64,000 nt of DNA, taken from Bog-793 sp963785415. GTDB taxonomy: Bacteria; Actinomycetota; Acidimicrobiia; Acidimicrobiales; Bog-793. A model generated the notes under the pieces. That model was given only the letters and a program-made list of their open reading frames with translations, ran no database searches and had not been told where the DNA came from. The stretch spans positions 1,116,001 through 1,180,000 of the forward strand of contig CAWAVB010000001.1 of assembly GCA_963785415.1 (NCBI GenBank), given 5' to 3'. Below are positions 15,063 to 23,214 of the stretch, piece by piece; within the stretch, counting starts at the first letter, position 1, and each line of letters begins with the position of its first letter. Made by a program: the position numbers and the translations under genes.

Positions 15063-16403
15063 CGAGGATCGCGATGGGCGTTGGCGGTCCACCATCTCGG
15101 TGATGGAAGCGGTCAGCGTTTCGGGTGAGTGCCCGAGTCAGGTCTGACTCCATCTAGAACCGGCTGACGTCCTTGCGGACTGTCCTAAAGACGATCCGTC
15201 GACCCGGCTCGGACACTCGCCCGACACCCATCGTTGGACGGAGTGACCTCATAGGAGCCTGCCGCACAGGCCCATCGCTGTCCTGTCCGTCGTCCGTTCG
15301 GTGCGGTGCCACCCACCCATCGACAAATGAAGGGATAACGATGACCACTATCGCGCCGCGCATCACCGTCGGTGTCGACACGCACCTCGACGTTCACGTC
15401 GCGGCTGCGCTCGACGACCGCGGGTCGCTCCTCGGCGTCGAGAGCTTTCCGACGACGCCGGCCGGTTATCGGGAGCTGCTCGGTTGGCTGCAAGGCTTCG
15501 GCGAGGTCGAGCTCGTCGGGATCGAGGGCACCGGCAGTTACGGCGCCGGCCTCACGCGTCACCTGCTTGAACGCGGTCTCTGGGTCGTCGAGGTCGACCG
15601 TCCGAACCGCCAACGGCGTCGTCGCCGGGGCAAGTCCGACCCCGAAGACGCCATCGCCGCGGCGCGCGCGGCACAAGGTGGCGAAGCGAAGGGGCTCGCC
15701 AAGACCCGAGACGGCAACGTCGAATCGATGCGTGTGCTGCGGGTGGCGAGATCCTCGGCACGAAGAGGACGGACCCGGGCGATCAATCAGATGCGGAGCC
15801 TCATCTCGACCGCGCCCGACTCGCTTCGATCAGAGCTTCGAGAGCTCAGCATCTACCAGGTGCTCGAGCGCGCCAGCGCCTACCGTCCGGCGACAGGGCG
15901 CGATGTCGTGTCGCTCACGAAGCGGACGCTCAAGATGCTCGCCAAACGGGCGATCGCCCTCGAAGAAGAGGTCCGCGAGATTGACGCCATCTTGAAGACG
16001 CTCGTCGCCGAGACCGCCCCAGAGCTCGTCGCGGTGATCGGCGTGGGCACCGACGTGGCTTCCGCGCTGCTCGTCGCAGCTGGCGACAATCCCGAGCGCC
16101 TGAAGAACGAGGCGACCTTCGCCCACCTCTGTGGCGTGTCTCCGATCGACGCGAGCAGCGGAAAGAACGAACGGCACCGGCTCAATCGCGGCGGCGACCG
16201 CAGCGCGAACTCCGCCCTCTGCCACATCGTGCTCACTCGCATGGTCTGTGACCCACGGACCCAGCGCTACATCGAGCGCCGGATGAAAGAGGGTCGAACG
16301 AAGAAGGAAGCCGTCCGCTGCCTCAAGCGCTACGTCGCGAGAGAGGTGTTCGCACAGCTACCACGGCGGCAAGTCGCGCTTGACAGTCCATAGGAGCATC
16401 GTT
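15063..16403 (+). mobile_element. IS110-family insertion sequence (ends approximate)
   Basis: The transposase gene 15341-16393 is preceded by about 280 bp of non-coding DNA and followed by only about 10 bp, the layout of the IS110 group, whose long left end encodes a bridge RNA. There are no terminal inverted repeats, as expected for this family. The right limit is placed where the dispersed repeat resumes (GGGGACAG at 16405, ATTATGG at 16433) and the left where its other half stops. A 9-mer, CATAGGAGC, present at 15250-15258 in the left non-coding part and at 16389-16397 at the right end, may be a donor guide match or a boundary repeat. Confidence 0.6.
15341..16393 (+). CDS. IS110-family transposase (DEDD RuvC-like + serine catalytic domain)
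   Basis: A 350-residue protein. The RuvC-like DEDD domain starts VGVDTHLDVHVAA, has VGIEGTGSYGAGLTRHL, VEVDRPNR and the SDPEDAIAAARAA Asp. The C-terminal Transposase_20 domain holds VIGVGTDVASALLVAAGD, FAHLCGVSPIDASSGKNERHRLNRGGDRSANSAL; the serine in SSGK is the usual nucleophile position. ATG 15341 has AAGGG 8 nt upstream. It appears intact. Confidence 0.93.
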   Translation: MTTIAPRITVGVDTHLDVHVAAALDDRGSLLGVESFPTTPAGYRELLGWLQGFGEVELVGIEGTGSYGAGLTRHLLERGLWVVEVDRPNRQRRRRRGKSDPEDAIAAARAAQGGEAKGLAKTRDGNVESMRVLRVARSSARRGRTRAINQMRSLISTAPDSLRSELRELSIYQVLERASAYRPATGRDVVSLTKRTLKMLAKRAIALEEEVREIDAILKTLVAETAPELVAVIGVGTDVASALLVAAGDNPERLKNEATFAHLCGVSPIDASSGKNERHRLNRGGDRSANSALCHIVLTRMVCDPRTQRYIERRMKEGRTKKEAVRCLKRYVAREVFAQLPRRQVALDSP

Positions 16404-16441
16404 CGGGGACAGCATCAACGACTCAACCGAGCATTATGGGA
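16404..16441 (+). repeat. Right half of a dispersed repeat, abutting IS110
   Basis: CGGGGACAG followed by GCATTATGGG reproduces the 3' half of the repeat seen complete at 18501-18573 (GGGGACAG ... CGTTATGG). The 5' half is missing because IS110 sits directly upstream. Confidence 0.6.
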
Positions 16442-16473
16442 TGGATCGTGTGTTGGGAGATTGGAGTTCCGGA

Positions 16474-17679
16474 ATGCGCGTGTTGTTGTCGACATATGGG
16501 GGGCGCGGTGATGTCGAACCGCTGGTGGGACTCGCGGTGCGGTTGCGCGAACTCGGCGCGGAAGTGCTGACCTGCGCGCCGGAGGACCGCATAGAGCGGC
16601 TAGCCGAGGTCGGTGTGCCGGTGGTGCCCGTCGGTCCGCCGGTGCGCCCGCTTGTGCACGGGGCGGCGCGGCCAACGCCGGCGGATCTGCCCCGGGTCGC
16701 GGCCGAGGTGATGGCCGGCCAGTTCGACACGGTCGCAGCGGCAGCCGAGGGATGTGATGTGCTGCTAGCGACCGGTCTGCTGCCGGCCGCAGCGAGTGCT
16801 CGGTCGGTGTCCGAGAAGCTCGGCATCCGCTACGTCTACGCGGCCTACTGCCCGATCTTCCTGCCTTCGCCGCACCACGCGCCGACGCTGTTCCCGGGCT
16901 GGCCGTTCCCACCGGACGTCACCGACAACCAGGTGCTGTGGGACTTGCAAGCCCAGCACGCGAACGAGCTGTTCGGCCCGGCGCTCAACGCCCGCCGAGC
17001 GTCGATCGGCCTTCCAGCAGTGGACAATGTCTACGGCTACGGCTTCACCAACCACCCCTGGCTGGCGGCGGATCCGACCCTGGGCCCGTGGAAGGAGCCG
17101 GCGGAGCTCGACGTCGTCCAAACGGGCGCGTGGATCCTGCCGGACGAGCGTCCACTCCCGGCCGAGTTGGTGGCGTTCCTGGACGCCGGGACACCGCCTG
17201 TTTACGCGGGCTTTGGCAGTATGCGCCCCCCGGCGGACATCGCCCGGGTTGCCATCGACGCGATCCGCGCCCAGGGCCGCCGCGCTGTCGTTGCCCGCGG
17301 CTGGGCCGACCTGGCTCTGATCGACGATCAGGACGACTGCTTCGCTGCTGGCGAGGTCAACCAGCAGGCACTGTTCGCTCGGGTGGCGGCCGTTGTGCAC
17401 CACGGCGGCGCGGGCACGACGACGACGGCCGCCCGAGCCGGCGCGCCGCAGGTGGTGGTGCCGCAGATGGCGGACCAACCGTACTGGGCGGGCCGGGTGG
17501 CCGAGCTGGGCATTGGCGTGGCACACGACGGCCCGGAACCGACCACCGAGTCCCTGTCAGCCGCGCTCAGGACGGCTCTCACCACCGAGACCCGCGCACG
17601 AGCAGCCGACGTGGCCGGCAAGGTCCGCGATGACGGGGCGACGATGGCCGCGAAGCTGCTGTTCGACGCGGACAGCTAA
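16474..17679 (+). CDS. GT1-family glycosyltransferase (glycopeptide/macrolide type)
   Basis: A 401-residue GT-B glycosyltransferase. The N-terminal acceptor domain starts MRVLLSTYGGRGDVEPLVGL; the C-terminal nucleotide-sugar domain has the HHGGAGTTTTAARAGAPQV signature and VPQMADQPYWAGRV. The closest familiar relatives are the vancomycin-group GtfA/B-type enzymes, which transfer a sugar from a UDP- or TDP-sugar to a secondary metabolite. No biosynthetic cluster surrounds it, so it may modify a host lipid or detoxify a drug. ATG 16474 has GGAG 8 nt upstream. It lies between an IS110 copy and another repeat, suggesting acquisition. Confidence 0.85.
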   Translation: MRVLLSTYGGRGDVEPLVGLAVRLRELGAEVLTCAPEDRIERLAEVGVPVVPVGPPVRPLVHGAARPTPADLPRVAAEVMAGQFDTVAAAAEGCDVLLATGLLPAAASARSVSEKLGIRYVYAAYCPIFLPSPHHAPTLFPGWPFPPDVTDNQVLWDLQAQHANELFGPALNARRASIGLPAVDNVYGYGFTNHPWLAADPTLGPWKEPAELDVVQTGAWILPDERPLPAELVAFLDAGTPPVYAGFGSMRPPADIARVAIDAIRAQGRRAVVARGWADLALIDDQDDCFAAGEVNQQALFARVAAVVHHGGAGTTTTAARAGAPQVVVPQMADQPYWAGRVAELGIGVAHDGPEPTTESLSAALRTALTTETRARAADVAGKVRDDGATMAAKLLFDADS

Positions 17680-17777
17680 CAAGAGCCAGCAGCGTCCGCC
17701 TGAACAACGCCGAAATCCGTATCGGCCTGTGCTAACCCATGACACGCGTCCGCATGAGCGTTAGATGCGTGGCAGAA

Positions 17778-17848
17778 GTGCCGTGCTGCCGCAGCTACCC
17801 GGCGATGGGGGCAGTTCCGACGCTCCCTGACCCTGCGCGTTAGGGAGC
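17778..17848 (+). repeat. Dispersed repeat, copy 3
   Basis: GTGCCGTGCTGCCGCAGCT then ACCCGGCGATGGGGGCAG, with GTTAGGG starting 33 nt after the CCCGGCGAT core. GCTCCCT and AGGGAGC flank the last box as an inverted repeat. The stop codon of the minus-strand lipoprotein gene (17840-17842) falls within the GTTAGGG box. Confidence 0.7.
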
Positions 17849-18433
17849 ACCTCCAAACGCGCCGCCGCACGCTTTCTGCGCGGCCTGGAACTGGGGCGAA
17901 TTCGGATTCCCTTGCAGCTGGACGCCGAACTGGTGGCTATTCGAGATGATCTTCGGGTCGGGGAAGTTCGGCTCACCGTGCGTGCGCATGCAACGCGCCC
18001 ACTGCAACAGCTTGGTTGTTTCGGCGGCGACCTGGGCGGCGGTCGGCATCCCTCCGTTGTCCGGTAGGAGGTGCTTGCAGGAGTTGTTCGCCGATGCGAA
18101 CTGCGGTGAGTCAGAATCGGCCTTCGGGTTGAAGCTCATGCCGTGGCCGCTCATTACCGGGTCGGGGAAGTTCGGTACGCCGTGGAGGCGCATGCACTCG
18201 GCATAGGAGAGCGCGTAGTCGTACTCCTGGTCGAGGCCCTGGAAAGGCGACGGGTTTGCCGAGCCGAGCGCGATGGTGGTTGTCGTCGTCGAGCCAATGC
18301 TCGCGACGCCAGGCGTGGCCGAGCCGGAGTCGCAGGCGGCAAAGAGCACCGCAATCACAAGAACACCGAAGAGGATCACTCCGGACCGTGATCGTGACGC
18401 TGGATGGTGCTGCGGACTGTGCCAAAGGAACAC
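17840..18433 (-). CDS. Lipoprotein with duplicated CMR-HG-PNFPDP motif
   Basis: A 197-residue lipoprotein: the hydrophobic segment VILFGVLVIAVL precedes the lipobox FAAC, then a Thr-rich linker. The mature part contains two copies of a motif, AECMRLHGVPNFPDP and ARCMRTHGEPNFPDP, about 75 residues apart, each followed by a second cysteine (SANNSCKHLLP; QKACGG). This duplicated pattern occurs in many uncharacterised actinobacterial lipoproteins; the function is not known to me. Translation probably starts at GTG 18433. It lies between two dispersed repeat copies and is transcribed against most neighbours. Confidence 0.75.
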   Translation of the reverse strand: MFLWHSPQHHPASRSRSGVILFGVLVIAVLFAACDSGSATPGVASIGSTTTTTIALGSANPSPFQGLDQEYDYALSYAECMRLHGVPNFPDPVMSGHGMSFNPKADSDSPQFASANNSCKHLLPDNGGMPTAAQVAAETTKLLQWARCMRTHGEPNFPDPKIISNSHQFGVQLQGNPNSPQFQAAQKACGGAFGGAP

Positions 18434-18854
18434 GAAGGACCTTATACGCGCAGCGGTATTACATAGAGCTAACAGAGGTGACCCCTGAATTGCTTCTCAT
18501 AGGTACCGTACTGCCGCACCTACCCGGCAGTTGGGGACAGTCTGAGTACAAGTCTCGCTGAACGTTATGGCACGCGACACTGGCGCCCGAACCGTCTGTA
18601 TGTCCCCGGGCCGGTTCGCTTGGGCTGCCGGCCGGCCCGCCTCCCCGTTCCGCGGCGCGGGTTGCTGGGTGGAGGTCCTGGAGCTGAAGAAGGTCCGTAC
18701 TTGCTGACATCACGGCTGACGTGAACAAGCACGTACCTACCGCGCCCCACTAGGACCCGCTTTGTCGAACCTAGGGCAACCATAAGCGCGCTTCTCACGC
18801 AGCGGTACTGTCCCGGTTGGCAGGTGCAACGAATCTGGTTACTCGGAGGTACTC
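18434..18854. other. Non-coding interval carrying repeat copy 4
   Basis: About 420 bp without a credible gene. It holds a complete copy of the dispersed repeat (18501-18573). Immediately before ATG 18855 is a strong ribosome site, GGAGG. Promoters for the divergent lipoprotein and secreted-protein genes should lie here but none can be assigned with confidence. Confidence 0.5.
18501..18573 (+). repeat. Dispersed repeat, copy 4 (best-preserved)
   Basis: ACTGCCG and CGGCAGT form a perfect 7-bp stem around the loop CACCTACC (18510-18531). GGGGACAG follows at 18533, and the CGTTATGG box starts at 18563. It serves here as the reference copy for the family. Confidence 0.75.
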
Positions 18855-19466
18855 ATGCGGAGCATTCGTGAAGTCGCCGGCATGGTCCTCCTGCTCGTTG
18901 TCCTCTCTGTGGCAGGGGCGGGCGCCGCGTCGTCGCCCTATCCCGCGACGCTAACGATGCACCGTGGACTCACCATGTCGTACTTTGTCCGCGCGTTGCC
19001 TTGGGGCACCGCGCTCACCGCCGCGCAGGCTCGCTGGGTGACGCTCACGTCATCGGGACGCACCGACAGGTGGGGCGTATGGAAGGAGGACGGTGGGCCC
19101 CCGGAGTTCCCAGTGCGTAGCACCGACGGTGGGGCCCGCTGGACGACAGCGGGGCCGCTACTCGCCACGGACTGGGTGGGCGGCGGGACCTACATGATCA
19201 CCAAGGTGATCTCGGAAGGTTCCTCGGCCGTCGTGATGGTGAGCGACGGCGTTATCGACGTCTCGACCGACAGCGGACGCCAGTGGTATCAGTGGGCGAA
19301 CGCCGCCGGCGGCTGGGTGATGGCCGCGTACGCGGTCCCTGGAGGCGGCATTGGCCTCCGGATCAGTTCCTCCATCTACCCGAGGCTGCCGAAGACGAGC
19401 TACGCCATCTATGTCCTAAATGTCGCTCACCATCAGTGGCACCGGACGATGCAGTCACTTTCCTAG
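18855..19466 (+). CDS. Secreted protein of unknown function
   Basis: A 203-residue protein starting at ATG 18855 behind a strong GGAGG. The signal peptide (VAGMVLLLVVLSVAGAGAA) is cleaved near residue 25. The mature part has Trp- and Gly-rich strands with STDGGARWTT and STDSGRQWYQW, which resemble Asp-box (BNR-like) beta-propeller blades seen in glycosidase and Ycf48-like proteins. At this length it can form only two or three blades, so it may be a fragment of a longer propeller or pair with another chain. Function unknown. It is followed by a frameshifted kinase gene. Confidence 0.65.
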   Translation: MRSIREVAGMVLLLVVLSVAGAGAASSPYPATLTMHRGLTMSYFVRALPWGTALTAAQARWVTLTSSGRTDRWGVWKEDGGPPEFPVRSTDGGARWTTAGPLLATDWVGGGTYMITKVISEGSSAVVMVSDGVIDVSTDSGRQWYQWANAAGGWVMAAYAVPGGGIGLRISSSIYPRLPKTSYAIYVLNVAHHQWHRTMQSLS

Positions 19467-19580
19467 AACTCTCACGCTCATCCGGCTACGACAATGCGGG
19501 CCCGCTCGCTCAGTTGGTCGCGTGGAGCCAGCAGAAGTCGTCGTCTCCAGGCAGGAGGCGACTCATGTTAGAAATCGCGC

Positions 19581-20065
19581 ATGACGAAGTCATCGACGCG
19601 GCTCGTGCTGATTGTGGGCTGCCAGGCTCGGGCAAGTCGACACTCGCTCGTCAGCTCGCACCCAAAATCCGCGCCATCAGGTTGGACAAGGACGGGTGGG
19701 CGACTGAGCTGGGCGCCGATTTATGGGATGAAGAATTCCGAGTGCGTCTCGAACATCAGCTGTGGATCCTTTCCCAGGATCTCCTCGCCCGGGGCCAGAG
19801 CGAGATTCTGGAGTGGGGCCACTGGGCGCGAGTTGAACGGGATGAGAAACGACTCGGGGCGCGAGCTTTGGGAGTGGGAGTCGAACTGCATTACCTCGAT
19901 GTGCCCTTGGAGGAGTTAATCGAGCGAGCTGAACGTCGCAGTGCGTCGGACGTGTGGACAGCCTCGCCTATGACACGGGCACACTTTGAAAGGTGGGCGA
20001 CGATTTTTCAGCCTCCCGACGAGGAGGAGATCCTGTTGTTCGACAAGCCCGTTGCCGAAGGTTGA
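19581..20065 (+). pseudogene. P-loop kinase-like protein (AAA_33), frameshifted in the Walker A loop
   Basis: Reading from ATG 19581 gives MTKSSTRLVLIVG, the usual first strand of an AAA_33/Zeta-toxin-like kinase. The Walker A LPGSGKSTLARQLAP continues only in a different frame. One base is missing at 19617-19619, between the Gly codon and LPGSGK. Downstream, the frame runs without interruption through RLDKDGWATELG, EWGHWARVERDEKR and a lid-like LEELIERAERR to 20065. Repaired, the protein would be about 162 residues, normal for these small ATP-dependent kinases or phosphatases. It is either a recent null mutation or a sequencing error. Confidence 0.7.
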
Positions 20066-20108
20066 TCTCGTCGAACTCGTCTCGCCCGCTATCAGCAGCG
20101 TCACCGAT

Positions 20109-20180
20109 GTGCCGTACTGCCCCACTTGCCCGGCGATCAGTGACACCCTCGCCACAGTTCGTAGGCTCGCATTCTGGGGC
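20109..20180 (+). repeat. Dispersed repeat, copy 5
   Basis: GTGCCGTACTGCCCCACTTG then CCCGGCGAT, with GCATTCTGGGGCAG following; ATTCTGG starts 34 nt after the core. It begins 44 bp after the stop codon of the kinase pseudogene. Confidence 0.65.
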
Positions 20181-20232
20181 AGTCGACGGAAGCGCTGTCC
20201 ACGTTGAAGGTGCGTTTAGGGGTCGAGTCGAA

Positions 20233-20367
20233 CATTCAAGCGTGTCGTTCACGTACGACCGCTACAGCCATCTCCTCCCCGAGGTCGATAGCGAGGCTGC
20301 AGCGAAGTTGGACGTGGCTCGCAGATTGGGCTTGGGGGGCCGGGAAGGCAAAGAGAGCCACCCCTAA
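20233..20367 (+). pseudogene. Tyrosine integrase C-terminal remnant
   Basis: About 44 residues beginning HSSVSFTYDRYSHLLPEV and running through AAAKLDVARRLG to a stop at 20365-20367. This is the end of a phage-type tyrosine recombinase, including the nucleophilic tyrosine and the characteristic HLLPE tail. Nothing upstream in this frame belongs to an integrase: the catalytic Arg and HxxR blocks are missing. It is a leftover of an earlier mobile element, unrelated in sequence to the intact integrase at 7590. Confidence 0.75.
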
Positions 20368-20588
20368 CGCCGAATATGGCGCCTGGCCGTCTGCGGTTGC
20401 TGGAACTAGATCATCTGTTGTGTCGTCGAGCAGAAGGCCGGAACGCACCGTCGTCGGCGCGGTTATGGAGACTGGGCCGAGGAGCCTCCAGTTGGCGCAC
20501 GTTGGCCTTTGAAGGACCTTGTCTGACTTGGACCAAGTGCCAGTAGACGTCCAGTCTCCTGGTCGGGCCCCGGTCTCCTATAGCGAGC
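20368..20588. other. Intergenic DNA after the integrase remnant
   Basis: About 220 bp between the remnant and the convergent thioesterase-like gene. I see no gene and no convincing terminator. Confidence 0.4.
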
Positions 20589-22007
20589 TCAGTTGCGGAG
20601 GAACACCAGGAGCTTCGGCCACTGATCAGCACGTGCCAGCGGGTTTGCCACAACGCTAGAGCCGCCAATCCCAAAGAACTGCTCTAAGGGAGCAATGCCG
20701 GGGTAGTAGGGCAGCAGAAATCCAAGGCCGTGGCCAGCATCGGGGTAGTCGAGCAACTCGTGGGGGTAGGTGTCGTGGGCGGCGGCCAGCTCGGCCATCA
20801 TGGCTTTGGAGTGGGCGCAGGACGACCAGACGCTGTCTTGCTCCCCGCATTCCAAGAGCACCGGCCCATGGATCTTGGCCACCGGTATGACGGCCGCCGG
20901 GTTGTCCGTCGGGTGCGTCTTGTTGAACTGGTTCGTGCAGGGCACGGGCTTGCCCCCGAAGGTCCAAAGCGGTACGCCCGGCCCCAAGCAAGCGGCCACG
21001 TCGTTGGGCGAAAGGGCCACCACCCCGTGCACCAAACTGGGGTAGTCGGCACCGAGCAGAAGGGCCGCCTCGCTGCCCATCGAAAAGCCCATCACCCAGA
21101 GGCGGCGGGGGTCGACGCCAGGCTGGCGCCCGAGCCAGCGGAGGGCTTTGGCGAAGTAGTCAAGGCTGAGGGCTTCTGGCACATGGCCGCTTGGCGCCTG
21201 GGGGAGGCCCGGCTCGTCGAAGTAGGCGAGGTCCAGGGTGGGGTAGCCGCGGGCGGCGAGCATGGCACCGTACGAAGTGTCTATGCCACCTTCCGCGCCG
21301 CCGAACTCCACGATGCCGACATGGTTGTCCTGGCCGGCCGGAGGCTGCCAGAAGACGCCATAGAAGCCCGTGGCCGCCACGCTTTCGAAGCTCGCCGTGA
21401 CTGGGTGGGCAGGTCCGCGCTGCACAGTGACCGAGGCATGGGCCTTGCCGTTCGTGGCGGTGAAGGTGAAGCTGAGAGGCTTCGACCACTTGCAGCCGTG
21501 CTGGGCTTGGCTAGGCGAGCACTTCGTCCACCAGTAGGTCGTCAGGGACTGGGTGGAGCTCGAGCTCCCGAAAGGACTCATCAGGCCGAACGGCCAGAAT
21601 GGGACCAACCCCGGAGATAGAAGGGGAGCCGCCATGAAGTCAACGGGGCCCATAGGGTCGGTCCCGACGAAGTGCATGGTGCCAGAAGGGGGGGCCCCGA
21701 CGTACATGCCGTTCTCTGGCGAGGTCGCCGGGTCCTCAGTTCCAGCGGAGGTGGCCGTGTAAATAGAGGTCGAGGACCACTTGGTACCGGCGGCGTCGAC
21801 TGAGGTGACCGAAAGAATCACCTTCGACCCCGGCTGCGCCCCGCTGACCCGGATGGTAAGGGGGGTGTCAGCCGCCGAAACGCTGGGGGTGACCGTGAGC
21901 CGCAAGCCCCCTGCGGTCGCCGTAGCCGGCATGGCCGCCACCATCGCAGCCAGCACTACTCCAGCACAGACAATGAGAAATACGCGATGCATGGCTCTCA
22001 AGCCCAT
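20589..22007 (-). CDS. Secreted BAAT/acyl-CoA thioesterase-like alpha/beta hydrolase
   Basis: About 472 residues. A signal peptide (VFLIVCAGVVLAAMVAAMPATATA) leads into a beta-sandwich domain (LRLTVTPSVSAADTPLTIRV, NGMYVGAPPSGTMHF) matching the N-terminal domain of acyl-CoA thioesterase / bile-acid-CoA N-acyltransferases. A BAAT_C alpha/beta hydrolase domain follows with the nucleophile elbow GFSMGSEAALLL and the catalytic His in DAGHGLGF. In most family members the nucleophile is Ser or Cys; here it is Ser, favouring ester or thioester hydrolysis. Export is unusual, since acyl-CoA is cytosolic, so the substrate may be another ester or amide. Start is ATG 22007 or 21992. Confidence 0.75.
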   Translation of the reverse strand: MGLRAMHRVFLIVCAGVVLAAMVAAMPATATAGGLRLTVTPSVSAADTPLTIRVSGAQPGSKVILSVTSVDAAGTKWSSTSIYTATSAGTEDPATSPENGMYVGAPPSGTMHFVGTDPMGPVDFMAAPLLSPGLVPFWPFGLMSPFGSSSSTQSLTTYWWTKCSPSQAQHGCKWSKPLSFTFTATNGKAHASVTVQRGPAHPVTASFESVAATGFYGVFWQPPAGQDNHVGIVEFGGAEGGIDTSYGAMLAARGYPTLDLAYFDEPGLPQAPSGHVPEALSLDYFAKALRWLGRQPGVDPRRLWVMGFSMGSEAALLLGADYPSLVHGVVALSPNDVAACLGPGVPLWTFGGKPVPCTNQFNKTHPTDNPAAVIPVAKIHGPVLLECGEQDSVWSSCAHSKAMMAELAAAHDTYPHELLDYPDAGHGLGFLLPYYPGIAPLEQFFGIGGSSVVANPLARADQWPKLLVFLRN

Positions 22008-22156
22008 GGCCTCCCTCTTACTCTTAGCCAGTCTGAGAGGCGTCGGGCGCGACCGAAGCTTCGGACGAACGTGGCACCTGTTCTGAGGCGCATGTATCCC
22101 AACTCGCACGCCGGGATGCTCGGCGCCGGTCGGGACCTCGACCGGCGTGAACTTAG

Positions 22157-22999
22157 TCTTGTGCTCTGTCAGCGGGAATTCTCGTCGCCACAAATGACGG
22201 CGGCAGGATCTGGCACGACATCGGCCACATCCCGGTGGTTTGTGTCCCCCTTCAGTTCGTCGATCCGGCCCACGGATGGTGCGCCATCGAGGGGGCGGCC
22301 GCCGGATCGGAGGGTATCGAGCTTTACCGGACGGTCGATGGCGGTCTGCACTGGCAGCGGGTTTCGGTCACCGGACCATCATCCCTGTCACCGACACCGA
22401 CGCCGGGCAGCGTGCCATTCGTCTGCGACAAGGCGATCAGTTTTACGAGCCCGACCGTGGGCTGGGTGGGACTGATCTGCGCGGGGTATTCCGGCGATCT
22501 TTACGAGACGACCGACGGAGGTGCTCGCTGGGTCGCCCGGACCATCGCGGCGATGCCGTCGTCGCTCGCGCTCGGGGGGAACTGGGTCGACCCACCGGTG
22601 CTAACCGGCAGATTCGGCGCTGGCGTCATCAACCCTGACGAGGGCACCATCTTCTACCGCAGCGAGAACGGAGGTGCGTCCTGGCAAGCGGTCGTGCCAC
22701 CAGGGGGAATCCAGGCTTGGTATGCGGACGTGATCAACGCACTTCAGCGGCGACTGGCCGACAACCGGCGCATCCTCGCCACCGACAATGGTGGCCGAAC
22801 GTGGAGGACCATCACACCGCACTGGGCGATTCCTTCCGCCAACCCGAAGAAGGCCCTCGGCGGAATCCAATTCGTGACGCCGGAGATCGGATGGGCGCAG
22901 TACTACAGCGAGACGACCGATACGACCAACCTTCTGCGAACCACCGACGGCGGAAGAAGCTGGACCGAGGCCCGACTGACTTTGCAAGGAGGCCCTTGA
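22157..22999 (+). pseudogene. BNR/Ycf48-like beta-propeller protein, 5'-truncated
   Basis: The frame encodes repeated Asp-box blades: ATNDGGRIWHDI at the start, YRTVDGGLHWQRV, YETTDGGARWVAR, YRSENGGASWQAV, LATDNGGRTWRTI and LRTTDGGRSWTEA, a propeller fold like Ycf48 or sialidase-like secreted proteins. Coding similarity runs upstream of the first possible start (GTG 22235) to a stop codon at 22154, with no start, signal peptide or ribosome site. The 5' end has therefore been lost, probably by rearrangement next to the divergent thioesterase gene. Confidence 0.7.
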
Positions 23000-23054
23000 C
23001 GACTTTGGCGCGATAAAGGGCCAGCGTTCTCCGACTGGCGACTTCAGCCTTCGG

Positions 23055-23118
23055 CGGCGGCCTAACCGGCGGTCGGGAGCACCCTCACCAGATGTGACAC
23101 GCGCCTTATGGGACGCGT
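23055..23118 (+). repeat. Dispersed repeat, copy 6 (diverged)
   Basis: CCTAACCGGCGGT corresponds to the CTACCCGGCGAT core, and CTTATGG begins 32 nt after it. ACACGCG and CGCGTGT enclose the last box as a perfect 7-bp inverted repeat (23098-23121). It begins about 55 bp after the stop of the BNR gene fragment. Confidence 0.5.
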
Positions 23119-23214
23119 GTTGGATTTCCGATCCGTCGATCTGGCGCGGAGTGCCACCGTAGCGAGGGCGTCATTCGGTGCGTCGTTCTGTTCCAACACA
23201 AACAGCTAACCGCG

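Noticed and set aside
17673..17766. A classical integron attC site between the glycosyltransferase stop and GCGTTAGATGC
   Set aside because: CTAACAA and GTTAG ends are present at a plausible distance, but the inner L boxes do not pair: GCGTCCGC occurs as a direct, not inverted, repeat. Kept only as context for the repeat finding.
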